Shown here: positions 14,101 through 26,643 of the stretch, piece after piece
How positions within the stretch are numbered: the stretch's first letter is position 1
Layout: every line of letters begins with the position of its first letter
DNA from: Acanthaster planci
Lineage: Eukaryota; Echinodermata; Asteroidea; Valvatida; Acanthasteridae
DNA length: 64,000 nt
Reading direction: 5' to 3'
NCBI RefSeq assembly: GCF_001949145.1
Contig: NW_019091358.1
Coordinates: forward strand, 3,631,654 to 3,695,653
Translations under genes and position numbers: made by a program
Notes under the pieces: generated by a model
The model's database searches: none
The model's input: the letters and a program-made list of their open reading frames with translations, nothing else
What the model was told of the DNA's origin: nothing

Positions 14101-17100
14101 ACCCAGCAATTTAAACATAAAAAAAGAACTGAAAGTTCAAGTCTTTCTTCCCATCGAATGTCTTTGATTGATTTTATGCACCCTGCTTACACTTACATTG
14201 TATTTTAGACTGATGTCAACCTGTATTGGATGCTGTGTACATGGAAAGTAAGATTACATGTAACTGTGGTCAGGACCAGGGTTGTAGATCTACATCCAGG
14301 GTCAAGATTTTTGTAATGATGCAAATTTGAACATTGAATCACTCATGACCATGCTGTGTCTCTCCCCAGATCAAGGCTTGGGCCGTTTTCAAATAATCAA
14401 CTTCGTCTCCATCTCAGGCTTCTTGTAGAAACCAATCTCTGATTGTGGGCCTGAAGCGTTTCGCTGAAATTGAAGTACTGTAATGTTTGGCTCTTTTGCA
14501 TCTTACTTGATGTTTTGTGGCACTATCAGACTCACTATTGCGCTTACAACCTCAAAGTCAGGAAGTAAAAAACAGTTGAAGCCTGAGACAGAGCCAAAGT
14601 CAAGTATTGGAAAACGGCCTTGGCTTCACAGGGGTGGGAGTCTGCTTAGATCATGTGACTCACCTCATGACATATATATATTTTAAAAACTATGTTAAAC
14701 GTTCTTTGCAAACAGTTCTAGTTTAAAAAAGCTAATGGTCAGATTAGACATGAGCATCAGTCCTTCCATCAGATAAAGTGCCAGCACTTGACTATAATCT
14801 GGTCTCCCTGACTCAAACGGAGTGGTGCTTTGAAAAGACTCAACTCCTGATTGGATCCAAAAACAAAACCTGCATGACATTTAAAGCTGAGTCCCTGGCT
14901 GTGATGATAGCTCTGCATCTACTCTTAGGGCTCCAAGTTGCAAGTTTGGTTTTAATTTCATCAGGAAGCAGGTATTCGCATAACTGTTCGGCCATCAACT
15001 TGGAATTAACCTCATTATCTGAAGCTCTCCGTCTGTTTTGTGAGAATGACTTGTCTGAAAATTCAAGAGCAAATGCAGGAAGTGTAAAGCATGCAGGATT
15101 ACAACTGTCAGACACATGCTTGTCACTTGCTCTGTCATTTATGAACACGTGTCCAACATCAGCTTTCTTCCTTGAAAAAGGAAATAAAGTTATTTAAACT
15201 TCCTACATTCTGTTCAGAAATCATCAAGCTAACAGCTTTCACATGCACTATAGCTGAAAATAATATTTTATCTCTTGATAGACGCAATGTATAGGTCTGT
15301 CCACATATTGCATTGTCGTCAGTAAATTCTTGTTAAAAATATTTTTACATAATATGTGGTAATCAAATAGCTTTCACCCAAAAAATGCATGTACTGTATG
15401 TGATTCAAAGCTGGCATGGCTTCAATTTGTCCTCTCCTCTTCTTTTGGCCCACTCCCACCTTCCCCGCCCTCTTCCTCAAATCACAGAATTCAGCCAGCA
15501 GAGGGCCTCGATCAAATTAGACACAAAATATGTAGTTTGTGTTGTGAATAAAGAGCCGGAGCTCTTTATTTTGTTTTTCTCCCTCACACGAGTTGCTGGA
15601 GCTAATTGGCCATAGCCACTTTCATCTTGTGGATGCACCATCAATTGATAAAATTGGCGAAACTTGAGCCTCATTGACAACAGGATTGCCGCTTGATTGA
15701 TGTTAAGCAGTGTGGTTTCTTTGTATCCCAGGAAAAGAAAGACTGATCTGGTCTCCTGGTATGTTTCACCTGTGGAAATGCTGTTTACAAGAATCTATTT
15801 AAAGCTTCTTTTGTTGTGCCTCCAGCTCCAAGTTTCCACTTTATTTAACTGCTCAGAACAATCTGGATGAGCATTTTACGACCCAATCAAGCATTTAGCA
15901 GCTATTTTAGCCCCTCTCCATTACGAGATTGGGGAGTCTTTGAGCAATCTTGCAATACAAAGCAAGGAAATTACTTGTGTTCAGGTCCTCAACAAATGGT
16001 GGAACCACCAACTTCTTGCCCGAAGCTGTAGATGTTCTACATTGTGTTTGTTTGGAGGCCAAAATGTAAGGAATTTTTATAACTACTGGAGAAGTAAAAC
16101 CTTGGTTTTTACTGCCACTGTAAACTGTTTAAACTCTAAGTCAATAATGGACCAGTCAGTTACACTTTACTTAATACACCAGTGTGGTCCATTTTTGTGA
16201 TTGGTTATGGGTCTGTACACTTTGAGCATGATTGAATATGAAAAAGAAGAATGTATTAATGCACTTTCTTCTTGGGGGTATGTGGAAATTCAGGAGAAAT
16301 TGCCCCTAAAGTAAAAGCTGATTGCTGAATTTTGGTAGATACTGTGATAAACATTTGTGGATGTGAAGGTTGGGTGGTTTAACTCCTTTTTTGGGCGGGG
16401 GGTGTTTCTGGAGTTTTATAACAAGCCTCAGCAAATCATGCAGCTGAGGAATCATGCGGTGTAAAAGCTGTTGAACTAATATTCAAATAAATTCCAGCAG
16501 TCAACAGTAGTAATTTAAGTTCTAGAACTTATGTACATTTGTGTGCTTTTCTTACAGTTCCATTTTTGTGGTTGAAGACTCAGTTGTCATTGTAGGTTCA
16601 CATACATTCTCCACGCTTCCTGCTGTGTATGTATTCTGCTTCTCCTTGCTATAGTCAACGGCACCAAAACAATTTTCAAAAGTGAGGGGCCAGTTAAGAG
16701 ACCATCAGGCATCAGCCATTAAAATGCAGATCCATTAAGCCCCACCCCATTAAAGGACCAGCCAAATGTGGGGGGAAGGGGCATGTCTCCCCCCATCAAA
16801 AAAGAGAGGGGCTGTAGGCATTTTTTTAAAAATGCCTCTGTTGCAGAGCATTGCTCTTTAATTTTATACTTTTTTGATCATTTTTGTTTAGTTTTCATTT
16901 TACTTTATTGGACTTACAACAAGTTAAATCAATGATGACGGCTAACCATCAAACACACGTATGCTACAGTCTGTGATGTTTAAACTTGTCCAGTTGACTA
17001 TTTGAATCAATCTTCCAAGCTGGACTGTATTTTATGAGTTAGGACACACCATGCCAAGCCAGCATTTGACCATAAATTGGCCAAAAGCTTTTGCATTTCA

Positions 17101-20100
17101 CAAATCCCAAAATAATTTCAGACAGTACTTTTTATTCAATGTTGATATTCACCATTGGTCGATATCAGACTTGATTCAGCGAACACCAGTAAGGAATTCG
17201 GTGAGTTTTTGTTTTGTTTGGTTTTGCTTTGTTTTCACCAAGAAATCTAATACCATTAGACCATTAGACCTTTAAACTGAAGTAAATTCTTGGCCAAGAT
17301 CTTCATCAGGTTCCTCCTGGAATGTGGGTACACTGCACAGGTTACCCTTCAGTAAATAAATAAGCAATAAATTCAATGGGTCTTTCGTTTAACCCTTTTT
17401 TTTTAAATATAAAGATAGGAATTTTTAGGTGTTTTAATTCCAGGCAAAACATATACAAACTTCTGCCATTCCGGCTGATCAAGGGGGTGGTATATATCAT
17501 CAGACAACTCAACATTTGAATGAACAAGAGAAGATGGACAAAGCGACAGTTGTAACAAGGACAAGTCATGCAGAATGTTTGGCAGATTATCAGGTCAGAG
17601 AGAAAAGATCTGAGGTTGTCATCCCTCAATTTGATGAAAACCACAGATGTCGGATCCCCTTTTCAGTCTTAAATGGGGATATGGTCACTACCCAAGAAAG
17701 AGACAGTGGTAATAGACAGAGCAATAAGGGATTGGGGGAGAGAAAGAATTCATTGTGTCCATTCACTCACAAATTTTGCAACATGTTACAAATGAAACAA
17801 ATTCTGGAAAATATCACTGACTTTCCTTTCACCACGTTAATAGTAGCACTCAAATGCATTGAGTGCGGGCAGATGAAAGGACAACTTGTGCTCGTTAAGA
17901 GATTCAACAAGGACTCAGAGAAACTTTTTCATTATTAACGAAGAATGAAATGACGTGTATCAAAATGGTGGGCTGTTGAGTGATTTCAGCGGCACATGTA
18001 TGGAAATATAGCATATAATGCAATTTTGGTTGAATGCAGACTTGCATGTACATGTAATTTGAGTGCCGTTATTACCTGCAGTGGTTAAGATCTGCCACCC
18101 AATGTTGTGTATTGCCTAGTGCTGTTGAACATGAAGGGACAATTGTTTTTCCCCCGAGTCCTGGAAGCACCGGTCGATTGAGCAAAAAGGAACATTAGCT
18201 AAACCAGGGCCCAATTTCATGGCACTGCTTACCGCAAACAGAAAATTGGCACTTACTATAGCAGAAAATTCTGTGCATATGACGAACGTATTTCATCCTG
18301 TAACTAAGGCTTGTGCGCTTAAAAGGTTAGCACAGAATTTTTCTGCTTGCGCGGTTAGCGCAGAATGGAGATTGTGAGCATAGCATTTTGCAGTAAGCAG
18401 CGCCATGAAATTGGGCCCAGGAGTCAAACCAACAAACTTCCTCATCATGCTATGTCTGTGCACCACCAGCCAAATTCTGTTAGTTAGCATTCTATCCATA
18501 GATTGGTTGCACCAGTCGTACAGTTGCCTCACTTTGAACTGGCATATAGAGGGATTTCACATTAGCGCCGTAAGAGCATATCTGCATCAAAACCGAGGCT
18601 CTCTGTGTTGAACTTCGTCGCGCGCCCGCGAAGTCCACACAGTACATGGAGTATCCAGTTCGTAAGTGTGATGCCACTTCAGTTTAAACCACGCCCACTG
18701 TAAAAGATACACGACCATCGCAGGTACCTTACTTCGCGGTCAATTGTCGCTATTTTTCTTTGGATTTTACGTGTCGAGTGTTCCTGAAAGACTCTTCCAC
18801 AAACATTTTTAGCCTGGAAAGTCTGAATTTAACATACCTTTATGTATTTTGTGTCTTGACTCCTTACTTTCAAGCGTCTGATAATATTAAGAATTGAAGC
18901 TGACACATACAGCCTTGTTTTCAAACGCAGAAGTGCGCAGATCGACGCTAAAAGCGTTGTATTTGGATCCCTCTATTGTGGGTGTGAAATCCGTGATTTA
19001 ACTGCAAAGTGGCAGTTCTAGTGTTCCTCTCATTACTTATTCTTTCATTGCATCATGCTGAACAGCGGTAGCTTCTGCAAGCTGGCATCATGCAACAAGT
19101 TGTGATACTGCAGAGTACAGTTAATTACCAGCATCAGCAAGATTTGCAAACCTCAGCAGGTGTTTGTTTGGGATCACTCAAAGAAGATGTGTAGTCTCTG
19201 GAAGTGCCACACTTGCACATGTCATGTTTTAAAACATGGAGACAGAAATGTTTCTACCAGTCTTAACATTTTTCCACAAAGCCAATGAGAGTTTTTGTTA
19301 GTTTTCAGATCATTTTTCATTTGTTTTTGTAACTGACTGTTATTCCCTGGTATTCTTTTGATCTATGAGACACAAATCTTCCCAGGTGGTGATGTGGAAG
19401 ACCACAGACAAAAGCCATCATTTATGGTCTTATATACATGTACATGTATACCAACGCCTAAACCACGTATATTTTTGTTCAAATATGCATCTTGCGTTGT
19501 CTGCAAAACAGGGGAAAATGCGTGATAAACGTGCCACAAATCAAGTAATACACGCGGTCGTAAATTTTCACAAATCTGCAAAGAGGTCAGGTCCATGTGT
19601 ATTGGTCTTGAGACACCTTCCAGACATCACAGATATCAGTGCAAGAAATAGCCAGCGAATATCAACACCAAAAACCAAAAATATCTTCATCACCTCAGCA
19701 GTTGGTGATAAATCTGGGCCCCTTGTCAAATAAAACGTCTGCTCAGACCTCCTTTGCCTGGAAATAATGGCCCCGTCCACAGTTTCCGTGCGGCATCTGT
19801 ACAGTTTTCCTTTCTAATTACTTCTGTGAGCAGTGCAGTAAAGCACGCAGCCTGCGATGGTTGTTTTTTCACGGATGAGCAGCATTTCGTTTCACACCTT
19901 GAGGAGAGCGGCGTCGGCCCCCTGTTCAGTCTGTTCGGCAACCTCTTTTTTTCTCCCTACGACTCCTTCGAAATGCCGCGAGACTCTTTTGTAAACATTT
20001 GGATTGAAAAATGAAGCCATTTATTTGGACAGCCAGTGTAATCCACACTGCTTGAGCCATAATCAGTTGAACATTATGGTCGGGTCTGGCACAGCTAATC

Positions 20101-23100
20101 TGAAATCCATCTTTCACCCAAATGGTCTCCTCTTTGTTGCTGGTGTATCAGATATCCACTAATCCATCAGGTTTCTGGTAGTAGGTGATATAAATGATTT
20201 AATTATAAATGATCTTCACCTTAGATTACCAGAGCTAGCTGTACTTTTTTGAAAAGTAAAGTCAACGTCAGTGACATCCACTCTCAGTCAAGCTCTAAGA
20301 AAGGACAATCTTAACTTTGTTTTATCTTGTGCTGAGGGGGGCCTTTTTGACCAAACTTTCTGGAAATATACAATGTAAAAACTAGCCAAAGTGGTATGCT
20401 TGTAGAATTCAAGAGAAAGAGATAAACAGATTGAAAGGCAGGAGTGGCTTTTTTCTGGATCACAACCCTTTTTTAGACATCAAAGGCAGGAGAAAAGGAC
20501 AAAATGTTGGACAGCCTTATTCTGTCTTGAAACAGAACTGACGAATCGCAAATGTTCAACTGAGTTACTTTTCTCCTTTAACAGTGTGTTGTGTGTAGTG
20601 CACTAAATGTCAATAGACTTATGACATAAGGACGTCCTGCTTTGTTTACATGTGCACTTTCTTATGGCGTGGAGGTAGGATATTGGGAGCCCCCCCCCTC
20701 CCGAAAAGACACACATGTAAACAAAGCGTGACATCATTATGTTAAGGTGTATTGTCATGTTTGATGCGAGTGCACAGTTTAACTTGTTTGGAAATCTGCA
20801 CATGTACATCATTATTGTGAGGACCCAAATGGTTGTTTGGACGAACCTCACAACTCAGTCTCAATTTTCCCATCAGTAAAACTCTCTCTCGCAGTTTCAT
20901 ATTCCAGTACGGAAATCCCCCCCCAAGTGACCATTCCACATGACTTCCCAACACCACCTGTGATGCAGATTTCCCCCCAATAGATTTTACTCATCCAAAA
21001 GTAGGCTCCAGTGCAAACACACATCATTCATAACCAATTTGTGGCATCCGGGAGACAACATCCACATGGGAAGGGGTACAATCTTTTCCCCCAGAGGACG
21101 AGGCCTTCATGAAGTATAATTTCCTGTACATTTGCTCGCAGACTGCAATTTTAGCCCTCCCCCTGCATCTCCTTAACCCCCCTCCCCATCAAATCTGAGA
21201 GAATGTGATGAGTTCACATATCTTGATTCCTGCATCTTGGCACTGAGTTTTTTCTACTTACTGTTAGCAACAGTTGTCCTAAGTCTCTCTACCCTTCCCA
21301 GCTGAGTCATTCTCAAGCTCTGTACCTGCGACTTAGCCGGCTTGGGTCGGTTCCTGCACAGTGTCAGCAAGGTTGACAGCTTCGCAACAGTTGAACTATC
21401 GTTTCAACCCCAGTGAACTATTGCAAGAAGTGACAGAGGCGAGCTGGGATTGGTTGTTTTTACAAAGGCACACCTGCCTGTTGACCCCAGATGACCCCTC
21501 CCTCACCTGACACCCCCCCCACAAATAATCCAAGCCCATTAGGACATTTCCTCTCTTCATAATCTCATAATTTGCCACAGATTTGAAAATACATGTGTAA
21601 TTTGAGAGAAATCTCCCAGTGCTGAGGGTATCCCTCTTGCTGTGCCTCAGTTGTAGCAGGTAATTTGTCCTTTGGGACAAGTGTGACTTCCCTACAAGCT
21701 AATTGCATACAAGTGAGAATATCTGTGTTGGAAATTCTGGAAGCAATTTCACAGACAAGTATTACAACTCGGCATGCAGTACATCTGATGCTTTCTATTT
21801 AACACCATGTTAACGGATCTGTCCTAGGCATAGGGGACGGTCGCAGAGCAAGGATTTTTTACGAGGGGCACTGGCATTGCATCGAGCAACTGATTCACAG
21901 GTTCACTGTAATTTGCAGCTTAATATATACATGGACATGCACCACTGTTGTACAGGCAAGCTTGGAATTTATTTGGGGGTGCATCGCCGGGAATTGTCCC
22001 ACCTCCCTCAAACTAGGAAGGGGAGGGGAAGATGGGAGCACAAAGGAGGAATCCCTGTGAGCATGGTGTTCACTGCTCATCCAAGTCAGGCTCCTAAAAA
22101 TTAAAGTCTTCAGATTTACATCATGAATTCTTGGAGGCAACTGCTGGATGGTACAAGAAGTTGTGTTGACATATGTATTGTGTTTAGGGAGATGGTAACT
22201 TAAAACTGACCGTTTACTAAGCAATAATATTCCAGCCAGCACCTAAGGTCCAGCTTGGGCCACTTGAACCTTTGCTTTGAACCTTAATGTTCTGGTTATA
22301 ATTAATCTTGCTTTTGGTGCACTGGTCTCATCAACATGGAGTTGAAGCTTTTAGTGCAGAACATGCATATTGTAGAAAATATCAAGAATATCATTTGTGT
22401 CTCAGAAACTAATTAAAAATGTCCTATGTCGTCCTAAATTTTAGCCGTTAGATATTACAAACAGACCATTGGTTGCTAGCAACTTGAAACTGGGGCAATG
22501 AGAAATATTTTCCTGCTTTGAATCTTCAGTGTTAGACAGGCAAATCTCGAAGCACTGCAACCAGTTGCTCTTAGCCTAATCAATTTCTTAAACCTGCATT
22601 TTAAACTAAAGTTATATTTTGTGTTCCTTTTCCCCCTCTCCAGACAATTGACACTAATATGAGAGTCAAGTGCAAGTGTCATGGTGTATCCGGCACCTGT
22701 ACCTCTAAGGTGTGTTGGAACACGATGCCTAAACTCGAGGAAGTTGGCCAGATTGTCTTCAACAAGTACGAGAATGCCAAATTCATGACGTACTCCAGGA
22801 AGCGGCGCCGGTTACGCCCCAACCGCAAGGACCCGTCCAGCCGCCGCAAACCGGCCAACACGGACCTGGTCTACCTGGCCGCCTCGGTGGACTATTGCGA
22901 GCCCAACAAGAAGCATGGGTCAGTGGGCACCCACGGCCGGCTTTGCAACAAGACCAGTACAAGCGAGAACGGCTGCCCGCTGCTGTGCTGCGGCCGGGGC
23001 TACCAGACCATGGTGCGGAAGTCGCGAGGCAACTGCAACTGTCGCTTCGAGTGGTGCTGTGAGGTGGTCTGTGAGACGTGCCTGCTGTCGGAAGAGCTGC

Positions 23101-23114
23101 ACATTTGTAACTGA
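11119..23114 (+). CDS. Wnt family secreted ligand, last two coding exons (partial, 5' end outside window)
   Basis: Secreted lipid-modified glycoprotein of the Wnt family. Exons: 11119-11408 (enters in phase 1, so the first two bases complete a split codon; leaves in phase 0) and 22644-23114, ending in TGA. The first exon carries the core segment with TRACGSGEV, ECGC, the WGGCSDNIRYGM motif and a DF(I/L)D-like block. The second opens shortly before the hallmark KCKCHGVSGTC, whose serine is the conserved Porcupine acylation site, and ends with the cysteine-rich C-terminal domain (LLCCGRGY, CNCRFEWCC, last Cys one residue before the end). I count 4 plus 16 cysteines, consistent with the usual 24 if the missing N-terminal part has four. 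Introns are GT-AG; the internal intron is 11.2 kb. Subfamily is uncertain. The Arg/Lys-rich insert after NKYEN and the YGMYF block resemble Wnt16 most in my memory; WntA or a Wnt4-type member are alternatives. Odd features: MQHNYEAGLK where most Wnts have LHNNEAGR, and FEWCC for FHWCC. Confidence 0.95.
14371..14628. mobile_element. Foldback element (MITE-like) in Wnt intron
   Basis: The first ~54 bases (14371-14424) are matched by the reverse complement of the last ~52 (14577-14628). Both arms share the blocks GGCCGTTTTC and TCTCAGGCTTC in the same order and spacing. The interior is AT-rich with no ORF. This is the architecture of a non-autonomous DNA transposon; no transposase is present and I could not define a clean target-site duplication. 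Confidence 0.65.
18205..18418. mobile_element. Foldback element with GGGCCCAATTTCAT termini
   Basis: Left end at 18207 reads GGGCCCAATTTCATGGC; the right end at 18391-18418 is its inverse complement, followed inward on both sides by the same GCTTAC-like block. Interior sequences rich in GCACTTA, AGCAGAAAATTCTG and TTAGCGCAGAAT motifs are also inverted relative to each other, so the whole unit can fold. Elements with these ends are abundant in echinoderm genomes as far as I recall. No coding capacity. Confidence 0.7.
18652..18700. repeat. Dispersed repeat, copy 1 (pair with 54109-54157)
   Basis: Forty-nine bases starting TATCCAGTTCGTAAGTGTGA match 54109-54157 in the same orientation at 47 of 49 positions. 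In the second copy this block is the left end of a 204 bp inverted-repeat element; here I could not find a matching right end, so it may be a truncated copy. The surrounding 18540-18985 is CpG-rich and appears composite, with ATAGAGGGAT near 18544 inverted as ATCCCTCTAT near 18966. Confidence 0.75.
20639..20727. repeat. Short inverted repeat
   Basis: Perfect 16-base arms, GCTTTGTTTACATGTG at 20639-20654 and its reverse complement at 20712-20727, enclose 57 bases that include a short poly-C run. It may be the remnant of a small foldback element in the last Wnt intron. Confidence 0.55.
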
Positions 23115-26100
23115 AACCCCTGTGCACAGGAACATTATGTTATAAAAAGCACAAAACATCTTGTGACAGATGGCCATTGTGTTGAACTCGGTTACAAGCA
23201 CTTGATGCGGAATTCCGCTAACGTGACTTACATTTCACTGCCATTTCAAGAGCCATCTTGGATTTATACTATGACGGAGGAAGTTGGAGTACAAAGTTTT
23301 GGCTTAATAACTGAATTTGGATGAAATGAAGTAGACATCTAGCTTTCAAGAGTCACAGAGGGAAATCTTCACATAAGAGATTTAGCTGCTGACAAAGAAC
23401 CAAACCACTAAATTTCAAACACTTTCTGCTGCTTTGCACACCCTTTATTTGATCTTCTCTATTCATGGACCTCCGTGGAATATATGTGGCACCGATAAAC
23501 CATCTTGCAACTGAATTGGCCAGAGATGAACTGTTGCACCTTACTGTGGAAAGAAGGGATGGATCAGACAATTGGAGCCTATTAACGAGAAAACATAAAT
23601 AATGCAGGAACAAGACCTTGTTCACAGTACAGTGCACCACTATAAGAAGGTACCACAGAGAGGCCAAGTTTCACTGTCAGGAATGCTTAACAGCCATGCC
23701 AAATTGTATTTGTTTTACGCAAGGAGTAGGCAGTTGTTCCATTGTTTCTATGCCTGTGTGAGAATAATGACCTAGCTGGTGAACCTTCCAAATTCTCTCG
23801 TGTTTACCAAGTGTAAACAATCAAGAACTTGTGATATAGGTTTCATTTGTTATGTTGAAAAGAGAAACCTCAGAGGTAAATTTGCTAGTCTACGGCACTC
23901 TGTGATGTGCATCACTCCTATACTGGTAGGTCCATCTTTGTCACCGTTGAAGTTCACGCCTGTTAGTGTTTACAAACTGAAGTATGGCAGGTCTTCACCG
24001 CAGACACAAAAAGAATCTGTCTGGAGTAGAAGCATCAGTTGAAAAGAGCCATGTCGGTGGGGAGTGTTCATTTTGTTGGTAGCGATGCAACCATAACACG
24101 TGCATTTCTTTCTTGGACCAACAAAGTGCAGTTGGTAAGAAAATTTTGCCCTCTCTTGGCCCAACTGGGGGCTCATAGGCCTAATTTACAAAGCATTTAA
24201 AAATTTCACACAATTATCAGGATTCCAAATAAATAAGGTTACTGCTAAACAATACACCAGAGTACTTTTTTCTTTAAAGGTAATGGGGCAAATAGGTGCT
24301 TTAAAAGGTAAACCCGTTACCAACTAGGGTTGAACTTTCTGCTGATTTTTGCTGTCTATACAAAATGGTTGTCAGCAAGAGGAAGGTCATTGGTGTGGTT
24401 ATGCAAGAAGATGGGATGACATGGCAGTGTTGTTTGTTTACTCTTTTTGTTTTTGTTGTTTCTTTTACTATTATGATTCACTCTGTCCCCACATCCTTGA
24501 AACTTTGAAACTTGCTTGCAAAAAAAAAAGTGATTAACCAAGCAGAAACACAGACTGCAGTTACTAAAATCTATACTTTCAGCAAAAGCGTCTTTCATGC
24601 GTTAATACAAATTTGGCTTTTGTATATAAACATTTTTGTTTGTTGTTTGTTGATAGTGTGTAAGGATTATAAATGTGTACAGGTGAAACTTAGCGGACGC
24701 ATGCATATTTCATTTTATTCATCAGGGTACTGGCAGTATTCTTGAATATCAGTTTCCAAGCAAAATTGCTGTTCTGAAAATTATTGGATCTTGGATTTTC
24801 TTTTTTTTTTAACGGTAGACATTAAGAGAGTCTGGAGTGGTCAGTGAATTTTTAAATTGGATCCCTTTCTTGTGGGTAAATTCTTAATAGTCAAAATTAA
24901 TGAGTGCCTTAAAATACAACATAAACATTAAAAAATTAATTATACATTGTATGCCTTATCAAACCACACAAAGGTTTGTTACTTGTCTCTGTTCTGACTT
25001 CCAGTTCACACTTGTGAGAAAAATTTTGTAGATTTTGACGTCTGCTTTATATGGATGTCATCCTGAATTCCTAGGCACATAGGCCTACTTCAATTCATTG
25101 TCTCTATTGGCATATCACATTTTGAACACACTTGGCTGGAGGCCACATTTTATTTTTGGACAGTGTTACCTGTTTGCTTGTGTTATAAATATCATGCATT
25201 GTATGCTGTAAGGAATTGATATTTTACAGTAATTGAGCAAATGTAATTAATGTATCTGAAGCATGTACAAATGAGGAAATTTGTCAAAATTGCGGTTTGA
25301 CTGGCGAATGTGTTGGAGATGCATGCACACGCTGATGCAGTTCCAGTGGTACGACAGACGTACTACCACATTTTTTTTGGACAAAATTTGGCCAATTACT
25401 TTTAGACAAAATTCACAGTTTGGCCACCCCCCCAAATCCCCAGACCCAAGACCTAGATACACCATTGCAGAGTACCAACATAAGAAGATGCACGGACCTG
25501 TCCAAATTTCAAGCTCTCATTTCGGCACATGAATTTGCTAAAATGTACATCAATTTGAATGTGTAATTTGAAACTCAAGTTTGAGACTTTCCCATGACAG
25601 AATTTTGTTTAAATTTGTGCTTGTTGTCCCCATCCACAACATTACAAAAATCGTAGGTGTAATTACAAGTGCCCATGATCGAAAACATAAGCTATCATAT
25701 TATTATATTATGGTTATGTTGTGTCTCATCAGACATCTATGTGCATATCTGTTGATTCAAAGCAAACTTACAGGTATTTTATTAACTACTAGAATGAGGA
25801 GACATCATTACTTCAGTGTTTTTACCTGCACTGTTCATAAAACAAAACATTGTAAGATTTTGTTTTCGCCCTTGTAAATATATATACACTGTATGTTATT
25901 TAATTATTTTACAATGATCATGTAACCTACAATTATTCAAAACAGGTGCCTTGAACATACAATGTGCTTATCCGCATGATATTTTGTATTATATATGTAA
26001 TAGGCTGCTATTGTATGTTCTTGCCTAGGGAACTTTTTTGTGGTGTTTTTGTTGCTTTTGATTGGAAATAATGAAAGAATATGGCAGAGGTATTATAATG

Positions 26101-26177
26101 CAAGTATCAGATGTGTACAGTTGTTGAAATAGCTCAAACTCTGAAGATGACATTATTTTGGCGGATGGTACAATAAA
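23115..26177 (+). other. Predicted Wnt 3' UTR and downstream sequence
   Basis: About 3 kb after the Wnt stop codon without any recognisable gene. A canonical AATAAA at 26172-26177 would give a long 3' UTR, typical for tightly controlled developmental genes. An earlier AATAAA occurs near 24229, so the true cleavage site is uncertain. Confidence 0.45.
26172..26177 (+). terminator. Candidate poly(A) signal for the Wnt gene
   Basis: AATAAA in an AT-rich context 3.06 kb after the stop codon. It is the last such signal before a repeat-dense region. Inference only. Confidence 0.35.
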
Positions 26178-26643
26178 TTAATGCGACATCATACAAATGA
26201 TGAACTGACTTTTCTCTAGCTTTAATATCAAATCATTCCCCCCCCCCAACAAAAAAAATGAAGGGGAGAGGGGGTGTGTGATATCACTAGAGTGGCTGAT
26301 ACTACTAGATATTACTATTACTAGAGCTTTTCCAGTAATATCTTGTGATCAAATTGACAACAATTGTGTGAAACCTTAACGCTTGTTTCACACAAATGCT
26401 CATTTTTCCCAAGACTGGTCAGCCAACAATGTCAACTTTTCTCATTGATATACTCCCAGACACACACGAGGCAATGAACTATAAATGACCATACTAACAA
26501 AACCCTGTGTTGGACTGGATTGAAACTTGAAATGTATTGAAGTATACTTGTAATGAGGGTGATTCCATGCATGGTATGTTGGAAAAAGATCAAGCATGCG
26601 ACATGCACCCATGAAATAGTCCAAAAAAGCTGGACTCTTTTAA

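Larger units (their letters stand above)
11409..22643 (+). other. Large Wnt intron (11.2 kb)
   Basis: Bounded by a GT donor after a Lys codon and a pyrimidine-rich acceptor ending CAG at 22641-22643. It contains no recognisable coding exon. It holds at least three repeat features annotated separately (14371-14628, 18205-18418, 18652-18700), plus a CpG-rich composite stretch around 18540-18985 and a short inverted repeat at 20639-20727. Long introns near the 3' end are common in Wnt genes and can hold enhancers, but I see no specific enhancer signature. Confidence 0.75.

Noticed and set aside
14778..15197. 139-codon ORF with an opposite-strand 102-codon ORF
   Set aside because: Both frames are open by chance over the same stretch; neither resembles a protein family.
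17516..17938. 140-codon ORF in the Wnt intron
   Set aside because: No recognisable domain or splice context, and composition is like the surrounding intron.
22783..23127. 114-codon minus-strand ORF across the last Wnt exon
   Set aside because: Shadow of the GC-rich Wnt exon on the opposite strand.
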